A stretch of 64,000 nucleotides of DNA from Oligoflexia bacterium (GTDB lineage: Bacteria; Bdellovibrionota; Bdellovibrionia; JABDDW01): the NCBI GenBank assembly GCA_020847095.1, contig JADLCR010000007.1, forward strand, positions 28,034-92,033, read 5' to 3'. The translations under genes and the position numbers were made by a program. The first letter of the stretch is position 1, and each line of letters opens with the position of its first letter. Shown here in pieces: positions 34,093 through 41,887 of this stretch. Below the pieces are notes generated by a model, which worked only from the letters and a program-made list of their open reading frames with translations, searched no databases and was not told the origin of the DNA.

Positions 34093-35121
34093 CTACGGAC
34101 CACCGCGCTCAAGCGCTTTAATCACACCGACGAGCTTTCCGATTTTAATCTTTGCTTCAAAACGAAGTGGAAATTTGCGCTCATCGTCGGAATACCAAAA
34201 ATTAACCTCACCCATGGGTTTGAAAACACCTTCTCTAGCCACTTGAGGTTGAATCAAAATAGCTTTCATTGGACCAAGCTCGGTTTTGATGGTCTCTCGC
34301 CGAATGACTGTGGCCTTGACTTCCCAGGCCTTGAAGTCATCACTGACGGGGTAAGAGTAAGTCTTGCCGTCTCTTAACTGAAAAAATCGAATATAATGAA
34401 CCGCTGAATATACGTCTTGGGAAAACGGGATGAGGTCCCAGCCCTTTTTTTTCTCTTCGGTGCCGTCTTCTTTTGTCACTTTGCGTTCCCAAAAATCCGC
34501 TTTTCTGGTTTTCCAGTCGAAGAATTGCCGAACTTCCCGAAGCTGCTTGGATTCGTTCACAGAGAGGGTAAAGCTCACAGGGACGAGTTGTTCAAAATCC
34601 ATATAACCGTCAACTTGGTCATCGACTTTGTAAAAGGCATTGAATAGCGACGATGTCTTTACATCAGAATGGAAATGATAAGCCTTGCGTCCATTGACTT
34701 CCACAAAGGGGCGCACTTCTAAAGTGACTTCTCCGGCAGCAACTCCGAAATAACTAACAACCATTGTCACTTTTTCGCCGGCTCGAATGGGATCGACAAT
34801 CGGGCGACGCCCAGAAAACCCTTCCGAATCTTCCATTTCCGGTAAACGCTTCCCTGAGTTATCCACGGCCTTCAAACTCTTTTCTTTTGGTTTTTTCTTA
34901 CTGCCTTCAAGTCCTAGCTGGGGGGTGGGTTTGGGTTTCACGACCTGCTTTGCCGACTCAGGAGCGGGGGTTTCGAGCGGCTTCACCGTAACTCGCGCAT
35001 CATATTCGGTGATAGGAGCAACGGTCATATTTTCTTCGCGCAAGGTTTTGCCTGCGCATCCCCCAGAGAGAGGCGTTACCACCACCATCAAAACCGATGC
35101 CAATCCAAGTCGTTTATTCAT
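34093..35121 (-). CDS. DUF3108 envelope protein
   Basis: The 342-residue product has a hydrophobic start (MNKRLGLASVLMVVVTPLSGGCAG) that could be a lipoprotein signal; the lipobox is imperfect (LSGGC). A Pro/Lys-rich stretch (about 40-110) precedes a DUF3108 domain (about 115-335; 'AGEKVTMVVSYFGVAAGEVTLEV', 'YHFHSDVKTSSLFNAFYKVDDQVDGYMD'). DUF3108 proteins are periplasmic and of unknown role. Its position between the lipid A acyltransferase and core glycosyltransferase genes suggests a role in LPS or envelope assembly. It overlaps the acyltransferase by four bases. Confidence 0.8.
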   Translation of the reverse strand: MNKRLGLASVLMVVVTPLSGGCAGKTLREENMTVAPITEYDARVTVKPLETPAPESAKQVVKPKPTPQLGLEGSKKKPKEKSLKAVDNSGKRLPEMEDSEGFSGRRPIVDPIRAGEKVTMVVSYFGVAAGEVTLEVRPFVEVNGRKAYHFHSDVKTSSLFNAFYKVDDQVDGYMDFEQLVPVSFTLSVNESKQLREVRQFFDWKTRKADFWERKVTKEDGTEEKKKGWDLIPFSQDVYSAVHYIRFFQLRDGKTYSYPVSDDFKAWEVKATVIRRETIKTELGPMKAILIQPQVAREGVFKPMGEVNFWYSDDERKFPLRFEAKIKIGKLVGVIKALERGGP

Positions 35122-35990
35122 GTTCTAAAGGGCTTCCAGCGGCGGTGAATCCAAAGCCATTGATCTGGGTATCTCCGCACAACTTCTTCGATCTTACTTG
35201 TGTAAACCTGGGTCATAAAGGAAATATTTTGCTCTGTGCCGCCCTGTTCCACAAATTCTATGGGAGGTTCGAACACGATGCGAATCTTTCCGTTTGGATC
35301 TCGGACGTTGTAGACTGGAACCACAGGCGCCCTGGTGCGATCAACAAAAAGAGCAAGGCTTGCGGCAGTTCCGGTTTCACGTCCAAAGAATTTGGTCCTA
35401 ACACCAACTGGAGGACCCATGAACTGGTCAAGAATGAAACCCACCACTTCGTTTTGACGTATCGCCCTCAATATCTGAAACGTCGTCTTTTCTTCTGCTA
35501 TCAACTTGATTCCGTGGCCCACTCTCAAATCGACCCAGGCTTGATTGAGACTTCCAGCTTTGAACTTCTTTGTGATGACATGAAGCGGGATTCCTAAATG
35601 AGCCTGACAAGCGCTCATCAGCTCCCAACTTCCAAGGTGAAGAGTGAGAAGAAAAACCCCTTGAGCTTGAGATCGGGCCTTTTCATAATGAGTCCAACCT
35701 TCAACAACGACCAGTTTTTCGAAGACAGCCCGGTTAAATCCCGGAATCATGAGAAGTTCCAAAAATCCAAGGGCATAATTCTGAAAATTCTTTAATGCAA
35801 GACTGCGCACCTTTGAACGAGGCCATTCCGGAAACGCCAAACTAATATTTTCGATGGCAACGGCGCGCCTGATTGGTACGACATAAAACCAAAACAATCC
35901 CAACACATTCCCGAAAACAATTTGAGTGTTTCTCGGAACGACTAAAATGATGCGACTGACAATATTAAGTAAAGTGATGGCTAGCCGCAT
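35118..35990 (-). CDS. Lipid A late acyltransferase (LpxL/HtrB family)
   Basis: The 290-residue membrane-associated acyltransferase is expected to add a secondary acyl chain to lipid A. Seen: an N-terminal hydrophobic helix (about 5-40), the HxxxxE catalytic motif in LTLHLGSWELM, the 'FILDQFMGPPVGVRTKFFG' segment, and the C-terminal 'YPDQWLWIHRRWK' typical of the family. The exact position acylated (LpxL- or LpxM-type) is open. It overlaps lpxK by 26 bases. Confidence 0.9.
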   Translation of the reverse strand: MRLAITLLNIVSRIILVVPRNTQIVFGNVLGLFWFYVVPIRRAVAIENISLAFPEWPRSKVRSLALKNFQNYALGFLELLMIPGFNRAVFEKLVVVEGWTHYEKARSQAQGVFLLTLHLGSWELMSACQAHLGIPLHVITKKFKAGSLNQAWVDLRVGHGIKLIAEEKTTFQILRAIRQNEVVGFILDQFMGPPVGVRTKFFGRETGTAASLALFVDRTRAPVVPVYNVRDPNGKIRIVFEPPIEFVEQGGTEQNISFMTQVYTSKIEEVVRRYPDQWLWIHRRWKPFRT

Positions 35991-36978
35991 CGGCTACACC
36001 TTCAAGAGGAGGTTCGAATGACAAAGCCGTTAAACAAACACCAACATTCATTGGCAAAGACAGGGATTCTTTTAAGGAGGATCTCCATTTGACAGCGTCT
36101 TTTTCAGTTATAACAATTTGATCGGCCTGTAGTTGTTTGGCCTGCTCAAAATAACGGCTAATGGTATCCATCGAAAAGATCGCGTGATCGGCCTCTTTGA
36201 CATGATGAACGACCACTCCTCCGGAATCCACGATGAGCTTTTCAAAACTTTCAGGGTTGGCAATCCCAGAAACCAAAAGACACTTTTTCCCGACAATGGA
36301 AATTTCTTTTTGGGTGAGAATATCTTGGCAATGTTCGAAATTAATAGAGCTCAAAGTGATATCCATAATTCCCAATTTAAAAAGCTTGTCCGCCAATTCT
36401 TCGATAGTTTCTTCAGCGGCTTGATTGGCTCTGGTCAGCACCACAATATCCGCCCTGCGGAGCTGGTCCCAAGATTCTCGAGCATATCCCTGCGGGAGTA
36501 ACCGGTAATGCCATGTTGGGCGAGTCGTATCTAAAAGTACTATTTCATAATCCTTTTTTAATTCATGGTGTTGAAACCCATCATCCATCAAAAATAAATC
36601 CACATCTTTTATCGTGGTTGCGGCTTGGGCCCGCTCTTGACTGACAAGAATTTTGGTTTGAGGGTGCCTTTGATAAAGCCAAAGTGGTTCGTCGCCAACA
36701 TCGTCGGCCGAATGAGTCGAATCCACAATGAGTGTTTCCTTAGATTTTCTACCGTAGCCTCGCGTGAGCACACAAACTTTGACTCCCTTAGATTCCAAAT
36801 CATAAAGGAGATGATCGATGACGGCCGTTTTGCCTGTTCCACCTACAGTCAAATTACCAACGCTCACCACAGGTTTTGTGAGTCGGATTCTTTTTCGAAG
36901 CCCTATTTCATAAAACCACCGGTGCAAGAACGCACAAAATCCATACATGGTTACAAACGGAAACCACAAAAAGTTCAT
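35965..36978 (-). CDS. lpxK: Tetraacyldisaccharide 4'-kinase
   Basis: The 337-residue inner-membrane kinase phosphorylates the 4' position of the lipid A disaccharide. It has an N-terminal membrane helix, the P-loop SVGNLTVGGTGKTAV, 'LTRGYGRKSK' and 'FLMDDGFQHHEL' (Asp-Asp-Gly-Phe-Gln-His, the LpxK signature). The ATG overlaps the lpxB stop by four bases. Bdellovibrio bacteriovorus lipid A is reported to carry mannose in place of phosphate, so if this organism is close to it, the retained kinase implies a phosphorylated intermediate or a different final structure. Confidence 0.96.
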   Translation of the reverse strand: MNFLWFPFVTMYGFCAFLHRWFYEIGLRKRIRLTKPVVSVGNLTVGGTGKTAVIDHLLYDLESKGVKVCVLTRGYGRKSKETLIVDSTHSADDVGDEPLWLYQRHPQTKILVSQERAQAATTIKDVDLFLMDDGFQHHELKKDYEIVLLDTTRPTWHYRLLPQGYARESWDQLRRADIVVLTRANQAAEETIEELADKLFKLGIMDITLSSINFEHCQDILTQKEISIVGKKCLLVSGIANPESFEKLIVDSGGVVVHHVKEADHAIFSMDTISRYFEQAKQLQADQIVITEKDAVKWRSSLKESLSLPMNVGVCLTALSFEPPLEGVADAASHHFT

Positions 36979-38141
36979 TTGATTAGCCTTTCAAGCTCAT
37001 CAACCACGCGCGATACAGCACCACCGCCGCCAAGCTTTTGACCAACAGAAGCCAGCTTTTCTTTAACTTCTATATAATATTGACTGTCATCGATATAGCG
37101 AGTCAACTCTTCGCTCACCTTTTCCGCAGAAGCTTCAGCTTGAAACAGCTCAGGAACCACTCGCCCCCCCAATATCAAATTGGGCATTCCAAAAAAAGCC
37201 GGGCCTCGAACCAAGTACTTAGCAAGCCATCCGGTAACAGGATTCATTTTATAGACAATAACCATGGGGATTTGAGCCAAACTCGTCACCAACGTCGCAG
37301 TTCCACTAGCGACTAATGCCGCTTCAGATAGTTGCAAGATCTTAAATGGCTCATCTTTAACGAGCCTAAAGCTCTCAGGTAGATCTGAAGGAAGGAGGCT
37401 TCGAATCTCTTCAAGCTCCAAGGTTGGAGCCACAAGCAAAACGAACTTAACCAATGGCCGCGCGGCCTGAAGCCTACGTGCGGCTTCAATTTGAGTTGCG
37501 AGGATGTACTTAATTTCTGAGTGCCGACTGCCGGGCAAGAGAGCCACGACAAAGTCATCTGGCTTAAATCCAAGTTTTTGTCGCTCTTGAATTCGTTGCG
37601 CCGAACTGAGTTTGGCGCGCTCCAATTCATCGAGAAGTGGATGTCCGACAAACTCAACATCCACTCCAAATCGCTGATAAAACTCCTTTTCAAACGGAAA
37701 AACGACGAGCATTTTAGATACAATTTTTTTAATAAGATGAACACGCCCCTGTCTCCATGCCCACACTTGCGGACTGATAAAATAGACGACAGGAACGGCC
37801 ATTGCCTTAAGGCGACGGGCTAGCCGTAAATTAAAATCCGGGTAATCCATCAGAAGTGCGGCGTTGGGCTTTTCTTTTGAGGCCACGGCCAATAACGAAT
37901 AAAATGCGTTTTTTATCACTTTGAAATGTTTCAAGACCTCGGCAAGTCCTACGACCGCCATTCGCTCCGAGCGCTCGATGATCTCGGCGCCTTGAGACTG
38001 CATGCCAGCGCTACCAATTCCGATAAATTGCCAGCGATGCCCCCTACGGCGAGCTTCCTCAATGATTCGGGCGCCGTAAAGCTCACTGGAGGCCTCTGCG
38101 GCTACAATAAGGATTTTAGTTAAGGTCTCTGATTCGCCCAC
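36975..38141 (-). CDS. lpxB: Lipid-A-disaccharide synthase
   Basis: The 388-residue GT19 enzyme joins UDP-diacyl-sugar and lipid X to form the beta-1,6 disaccharide. Visible: ILIVAAEASSELYGARII, 'ALLMDYPDFNLRLARRLK', 'YFISPQVWAWRQGR', 'LLPGSRHSEI' and 'VASGTATL'. The start is GTG at 38141, with GGAAGA six bases before it. It overlaps the end of the Gfo/Idh gene by 26 bases, so the two are co-translated. Confidence 0.97.
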   Translation of the reverse strand: MGESETLTKILIVAAEASSELYGARIIEEARRRGHRWQFIGIGSAGMQSQGAEIIERSERMAVVGLAEVLKHFKVIKNAFYSLLAVASKEKPNAALLMDYPDFNLRLARRLKAMAVPVVYFISPQVWAWRQGRVHLIKKIVSKMLVVFPFEKEFYQRFGVDVEFVGHPLLDELERAKLSSAQRIQERQKLGFKPDDFVVALLPGSRHSEIKYILATQIEAARRLQAARPLVKFVLLVAPTLELEEIRSLLPSDLPESFRLVKDEPFKILQLSEAALVASGTATLVTSLAQIPMVIVYKMNPVTGWLAKYLVRGPAFFGMPNLILGGRVVPELFQAEASAEKVSEELTRYIDDSQYYIEVKEKLASVGQKLGGGGAVSRVVDELERLIK

Positions 38142-39066
38142 GAATGTCTTCCAATATACGCTCAGCTAGTTGCAAGGCCCTCAGACCATCTTCACCCGAA
38201 ACAATGGGCTTTGTTTTGTTTCGAACACAATCTACAAAGGACCGGGTTTCTTGCAAGAGAGCATCACCTTTTTCAAGACTCCAAGATTCGTGCTTAATGG
38301 GCGGAATTCCGCCAGACCAGTCGCCGGTTTTTTCCATGAGATCGACGGACCCTTTTCCAAAATCAATGGAAAGGTATTTGTCTCTTTCAAAAACGCGAAA
38401 CTTGCGAGTGGTGTTAAGCGAAACGCGACTTGCCGTTACGTTGACGATCGTCCCGGACTTGAACTCCAACCGGGCATTTGCGATGTCTACTAGTGGGGTT
38501 AAAACGGGCACACCAACGGCAGAAACAGATTTTAGCTCAGAGTTTACCAAAGTGAGAATCACGTCAAGATCATGGATCATGAGATCGAGCACCACATCTA
38601 CGTCGGCTCCTCTTGGAGTAAATGGCGCCAGTCGATGAACTTCAATGAAAAGGGGATTTTTCAAAACCTTTTGGCTTGAAATCATGGCCGGATTAAATCT
38701 TTCGACATGCCCCACTTGCAATAAAACCTGATGTTTTCGTGCCAATTCTACCAAAACCTCTGCTTGTGCCGAAGTTACGGTCATAGGTTTTTCAATAAAG
38801 GCATGAATCCCGTTTTCAACAAGCCACTGGGTAATTTCAAAATGTGAAGTGGTACTGGCTGCAACTGTTGCTAAGTCAATGCGCCCTTTCAGTTTTTTGT
38901 AATCTGGTTCATAGGGTACACCGAGCTCTTGAGCGACTTGATTGCCCCGTTCCGGCTTGGAATCACAAACGGCAACAAGCTCTACATCTTCTAATAGCTT
39001 ATATTTTTGTGCGTGAAATCTTCCTAGATAGCCAACTCCGATAACGGCCGCTCTCAATTTGTTCAT
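38116..39066 (-). CDS. Gfo/Idh/MocA-family oxidoreductase, GnnA-like
   Basis: The 316-residue NAD(P)-dependent sugar dehydrogenase has a Rossmann start (RAAVIGVGYLGRFHAQKY), the EKP motif (AFIEKPMTV) and 'VLDLMIHDLDVILTLV' at the substrate site. It sits between lpxA and lpxB and overlaps both. In organisms whose lipid A contains 2,3-diamino-2,3-dideoxyglucose, GnnA of this family oxidises C3 of UDP-GlcNAc before a transaminase (GnnB) adds the second amino group. That role fits here, but no GnnB-like aminotransferase of the DegT type is in the window. The role is inferred from position and family. Confidence 0.75.
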   Translation of the reverse strand: MNKLRAAVIGVGYLGRFHAQKYKLLEDVELVAVCDSKPERGNQVAQELGVPYEPDYKKLKGRIDLATVAASTTSHFEITQWLVENGIHAFIEKPMTVTSAQAEVLVELARKHQVLLQVGHVERFNPAMISSQKVLKNPLFIEVHRLAPFTPRGADVDVVLDLMIHDLDVILTLVNSELKSVSAVGVPVLTPLVDIANARLEFKSGTIVNVTASRVSLNTTRKFRVFERDKYLSIDFGKGSVDLMEKTGDWSGGIPPIKHESWSLEKGDALLQETRSFVDCVRNKTKPIVSGEDGLRALQLAERILEDIRGRIRDLN

Positions 39067-39842
39067 AAGGCCAAGCCCCGCTTACTTCCCTTAATAAATG
39101 CGGCAAAATATTCAATCTCCGGAGTCCAAGTGCATTCATCGGCAATGCGAGACAAAGCCTCTTCCACCGTTCCTCCGCCTTTGGTCAAAATTCTCACAGC
39201 ACGATTAATATTAGAAACTTGCTCTTCATTAAATCCTGCACGCTCAAGACCGATTTTATTTGTAGCTCTAATAACAGCATGATCGCCCTGGCAAATAACG
39301 TAAGGGGGAATGTCCTTGTTGATCATCGAAGCTCCGCCCGCAAAGGCATATTTTCCGATGCGAACAAACTGGTTCACTGCACTCATGGCTCCCAAGGTGA
39401 TTTTATCTTCCATCACCACGTGTCCGGCCAATTGACATAGATTCGCCAAGACATTGTTGCTTCCGATGAGAACATCGTGTCCGACGTGGCAATAGGCCAT
39501 AAATAAGTTGCCGCTTCCGATCATCGTTGTGCCGCCGCCCGTTGAGGTTCCAATGCTCACGGTGACGCTTTCTCTAAAAGTATTCTTATCGCCAACTACA
39601 AGTTTGGTGGGCTCCCCTTTGTACTTCAAATCCTGCGGTGGACCGCCTATGAGCGAAAAACCATAAAATTTATTTTCGCTTCCGATGGTCACTTCGCCAT
39701 TTTGACTTCCAATCACCACGTGGCTGTCAAAAAAGCAGCCATCACCGATTGTGACATTGTCATAAATTCGGCAAAACGGACCAATCACGACGTCTTTTCC
39801 AATTTTAGCTTTAGGAGAAACGATACTTGTTGGATGAATCAT
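39063..39842 (-). CDS. lpxA: UDP-N-acetylglucosamine (or amino-sugar) acyltransferase LpxA
   Basis: The 259-residue left-handed beta-helix trimer performs the first acylation of lipid A synthesis. Hexapeptide repeats run over about residues 1-190. The catalytic His lies in AYCHVGHDV, and GGPPQDLKYKGEPTKL and 'PPYVICQGDHA' are family signatures. Relative to E. coli LpxA, the residues aligned with His160 and Gly176 read Asn (VNQF) and Met (GGASM), near the sugar-nucleotide site, so the sugar substrate may differ. It is followed by a GnnA-like gene overlapping by four bases. Confidence 0.96.
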   Translation of the reverse strand: MIHPTSIVSPKAKIGKDVVIGPFCRIYDNVTIGDGCFFDSHVVIGSQNGEVTIGSENKFYGFSLIGGPPQDLKYKGEPTKLVVGDKNTFRESVTVSIGTSTGGGTTMIGSGNLFMAYCHVGHDVLIGSNNVLANLCQLAGHVVMEDKITLGAMSAVNQFVRIGKYAFAGGASMINKDIPPYVICQGDHAVIRATNKIGLERAGFNEEQVSNINRAVRILTKGGGTVEEALSRIADECTWTPEIEYFAAFIKGSKRGLAL

Positions 39843-39846
39843 ACAA

Positions 39847-40323
39847 TTAACTCTTCACCTGTTTTGGTTGGGATTTGGCCAATAAGTCGGCTTCCGCTAC
39901 TAACTCTTCGTCAACAAACGCTTCGCAATGCATTTGAAAAATGGAGCCACGATCTTTAGTAATTTCTACTTTGATCTTAAGTTGATCTCCCGGAATAACG
40001 GGTTTTCTAAATCGTGCATTGTCGATGCCGGCAATCAATACATCTTGCACTTCACCGGGCTTCGCCGGACGATTTCCCACGATTGCTGCTGTTTGTGCCA
40101 TGGCTTCGATAATCAAAACTCCCGGCATAATTGGACGATGAGGAAAATGCCCTGTAAAAAAGTTTTCATTTATCGTTACATTCTTAATCGATTCGCCTTT
40201 TCGCCCTACCCAACTTGCCGCATGTGGCGGTGGATCCAATTTCGTTACCCGATCAACCAAAATAAATGGGTAGCGATGAGGCAATATCGACATGATGCCT
40301 TCAATTTCAATTTGTTTCTGCAT
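39847..40323 (-). CDS. fabZ: 3-hydroxyacyl-ACP dehydratase FabZ
   Basis: The 158-residue hot-dog-fold enzyme dehydrates 3-hydroxyacyl-ACP in fatty acid synthesis. It draws on the same pool LpxA and LpxD use, which explains its place between them. Seen: 'LPHRYPFILVDRV' and 'ENFFTGHFPHRPIMPGVLIIEAMAQ' with the catalytic His and Glu. AAGGGA precedes the ATG, which lies within the last 17 bases of lpxD. Confidence 0.97.
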   Translation of the reverse strand: MQKQIEIEGIMSILPHRYPFILVDRVTKLDPPPHAASWVGRKGESIKNVTINENFFTGHFPHRPIMPGVLIIEAMAQTAAIVGNRPAKPGEVQDVLIAGIDNARFRKPVIPGDQLKIKVEITKDRGSIFQMHCEAFVDEELVAEADLLAKSQPKQVKS

Positions 40324-41359
40324 CGTTGGTTCCCTTCACAAGCTTTTCAATCGACAACAAGCGTTTATAAATTTCCGGAAGCTTCATCACCAAGGCCTGG
40401 TTTTTGAGATACTCCGTAACTGGCTGGGCCGGATAGCCCTTAACACTCACTTTTGACGGCAAGTCTTTTGAGACGCCGGTTTGCCCACCAATTTGAACAA
40501 AACTTCCAATTTTCAAATGCCCTTTTGTTGCAGATTGACCTGCAAACAAACAATAGTCACCGACTGTCGTATTACCTGATAACCCCACAAAGGCGCACAA
40601 AATGTTGTGCTTACCAATGATACAATTATGCCCTATTTGAACAAGATTATCGATTTTTGTTCCTTCGCCTACAATAGTGTCACCAACCGTTCCCCGATCA
40701 ATGGTGCTATTGCATCCGACTTCAACATCATCGCCAAGAATGACCTTTCCCACCTGGGGGATCTTCAACTGAGCTCCCTCATGAGGAATGAATCCAAATC
40801 CATCACCGCCAACGCAGGCTCCCGGATGCAAGATAACCCGATGACCCACAACACAGTAATCTAGGACTCTTGCCCCTGCATGGATTAAGCAGTTATCACC
40901 AATTTTGACGTGTTGCCCCACATAGGACCCGCTCTTCAAAATACATCCAGCCCCAATCTCTGAGTCTGCACCAACAAATACAAAAGGGCCGATTTCAGCT
41001 GTCTTGTGTATTCGAGCCTCGGGGTGAACGAATGCCTGGGGGTGAATTCCCGATTTCACAGGTTCTGGGGGATGAAAGTGCTTAACCACTTGTACGAAGG
41101 CCACGTAAGGTTTTGGTGTAATCAAAAATGTCTTTGAGTCCTTCGAGCGTTGAGAGAGCCTATCAAACAAATCTTGCGTGATCAGCCAGATCTGCGACGG
41201 GCTCGATTCAATCGCCGCTAAATACTTTTCGGCATGGGCAAAACAAAGAAAGTCAGGGGCCGCAGTTTTGGGATCGCCCACACCTGTAACGACAAAGGTA
41301 CTATCGCCTTTGACAACGGCACCGCATTTTTCGCTGATCTGTGCGGCCGTTAGCTTCAC
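40307..41359 (-). CDS. lpxD: UDP-3-O-acylglucosamine N-acyltransferase LpxD
   Basis: The 350-residue trimeric acyltransferase has an N-terminal uridine-binding domain (1-100; 'VVTGVGDPKTAAPDFLCFA'), then hexapeptide repeats forming a left-handed helix (about 105-300), with the catalytic His in 'IDNLVQIGHNCIIG'. A C-terminal helix binds ACP. The start is GTG. It lies four bases after ompH/skp. Confidence 0.97.
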   Translation of the reverse strand: MKLTAAQISEKCGAVVKGDSTFVVTGVGDPKTAAPDFLCFAHAEKYLAAIESSPSQIWLITQDLFDRLSQRSKDSKTFLITPKPYVAFVQVVKHFHPPEPVKSGIHPQAFVHPEARIHKTAEIGPFVFVGADSEIGAGCILKSGSYVGQHVKIGDNCLIHAGARVLDYCVVGHRVILHPGACVGGDGFGFIPHEGAQLKIPQVGKVILGDDVEVGCNSTIDRGTVGDTIVGEGTKIDNLVQIGHNCIIGKHNILCAFVGLSGNTTVGDYCLFAGQSATKGHLKIGSFVQIGGQTGVSKDLPSKVSVKGYPAQPVTEYLKNQALVMKLPEIYKRLLSIEKLVKGTNDAETN

Positions 41360-41363
41360 AATA

Positions 41364-41873
41364 CTACTTTCGTTTATTGAACTCGCCTACAACCCGGTCT
41401 GTCAGATCAAGGGTTTTGGGAGCCCACATCACAGAGTTTTCAGCTTTTTCAAGAATGACGGTGTAACCGTCCTTTTCGCCAATCTCACTTAAAATTTTTC
41501 TTAGCTTTTCAACGATCGGCTGAGTGAGACTTCTTTCGCGCTCTTGAATTTCCATCTGACTTTTACCCACCAGCTCACGGTACTTAACCATTTGCTCCTG
41601 AAATTCGAGCTGCTTTTTCTGTCGAACTTCATCACTCAAGACCATGCTTTTCTTCTGAAGATCTTCACTCATTTTCTTGAGATCAGACTCTTTGGTTTGC
41701 AGATCTTTTTTCTTTTTTTCGAATTCGCTTTCTAATTCCTTTTTTGCCTTTTTCCCGGCTTCGGTGGTTTGAATCGCCTTCTGCATGTCGATTGTTCCAA
41801 CCTTAACTTCAGCAAGTGCGGTTGCGCTCATGCCCAAGGCTACGGCCGCTGCCAACATCATTTTTAATTTCAT
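41364..41873 (-). CDS. skp: OmpH/Skp-family periplasmic chaperone
   Basis: The 169-residue product has a signal peptide (MKLKMMLAAAVALGMSATALA), a short beta body (VKVGTIDMQKAIQTTEAG) and a long lysine/glutamate-rich coiled coil (about 45-130) that makes the Skp tentacles. It escorts unfolded outer-membrane proteins to the BamA complex, encoded just upstream. AAGGAGAGG precedes the ATG. The bamA-skp-lpxD-fabZ-lpxA order is the standard proteobacterial one. Confidence 0.93.
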   Translation of the reverse strand: MKLKMMLAAAVALGMSATALAEVKVGTIDMQKAIQTTEAGKKAKKELESEFEKKKKDLQTKESDLKKMSEDLQKKSMVLSDEVRQKKQLEFQEQMVKYRELVGKSQMEIQERERSLTQPIVEKLRKILSEIGEKDGYTVILEKAENSVMWAPKTLDLTDRVVGEFNKRK

Positions 41874-41887
41874 CGTCCCTCTCCTTA

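Noticed and set aside
35097-40407. Long plus-strand ORFs (35097-35597, 36625-37041, 38144-38638, 39928-40407)
   Set aside because: Each lies wholly antisense to a well-identified lpx-cluster gene (acyltransferase, lpxK, Gfo/Idh, fabZ) and lacks Shine-Dalgarno and family features.
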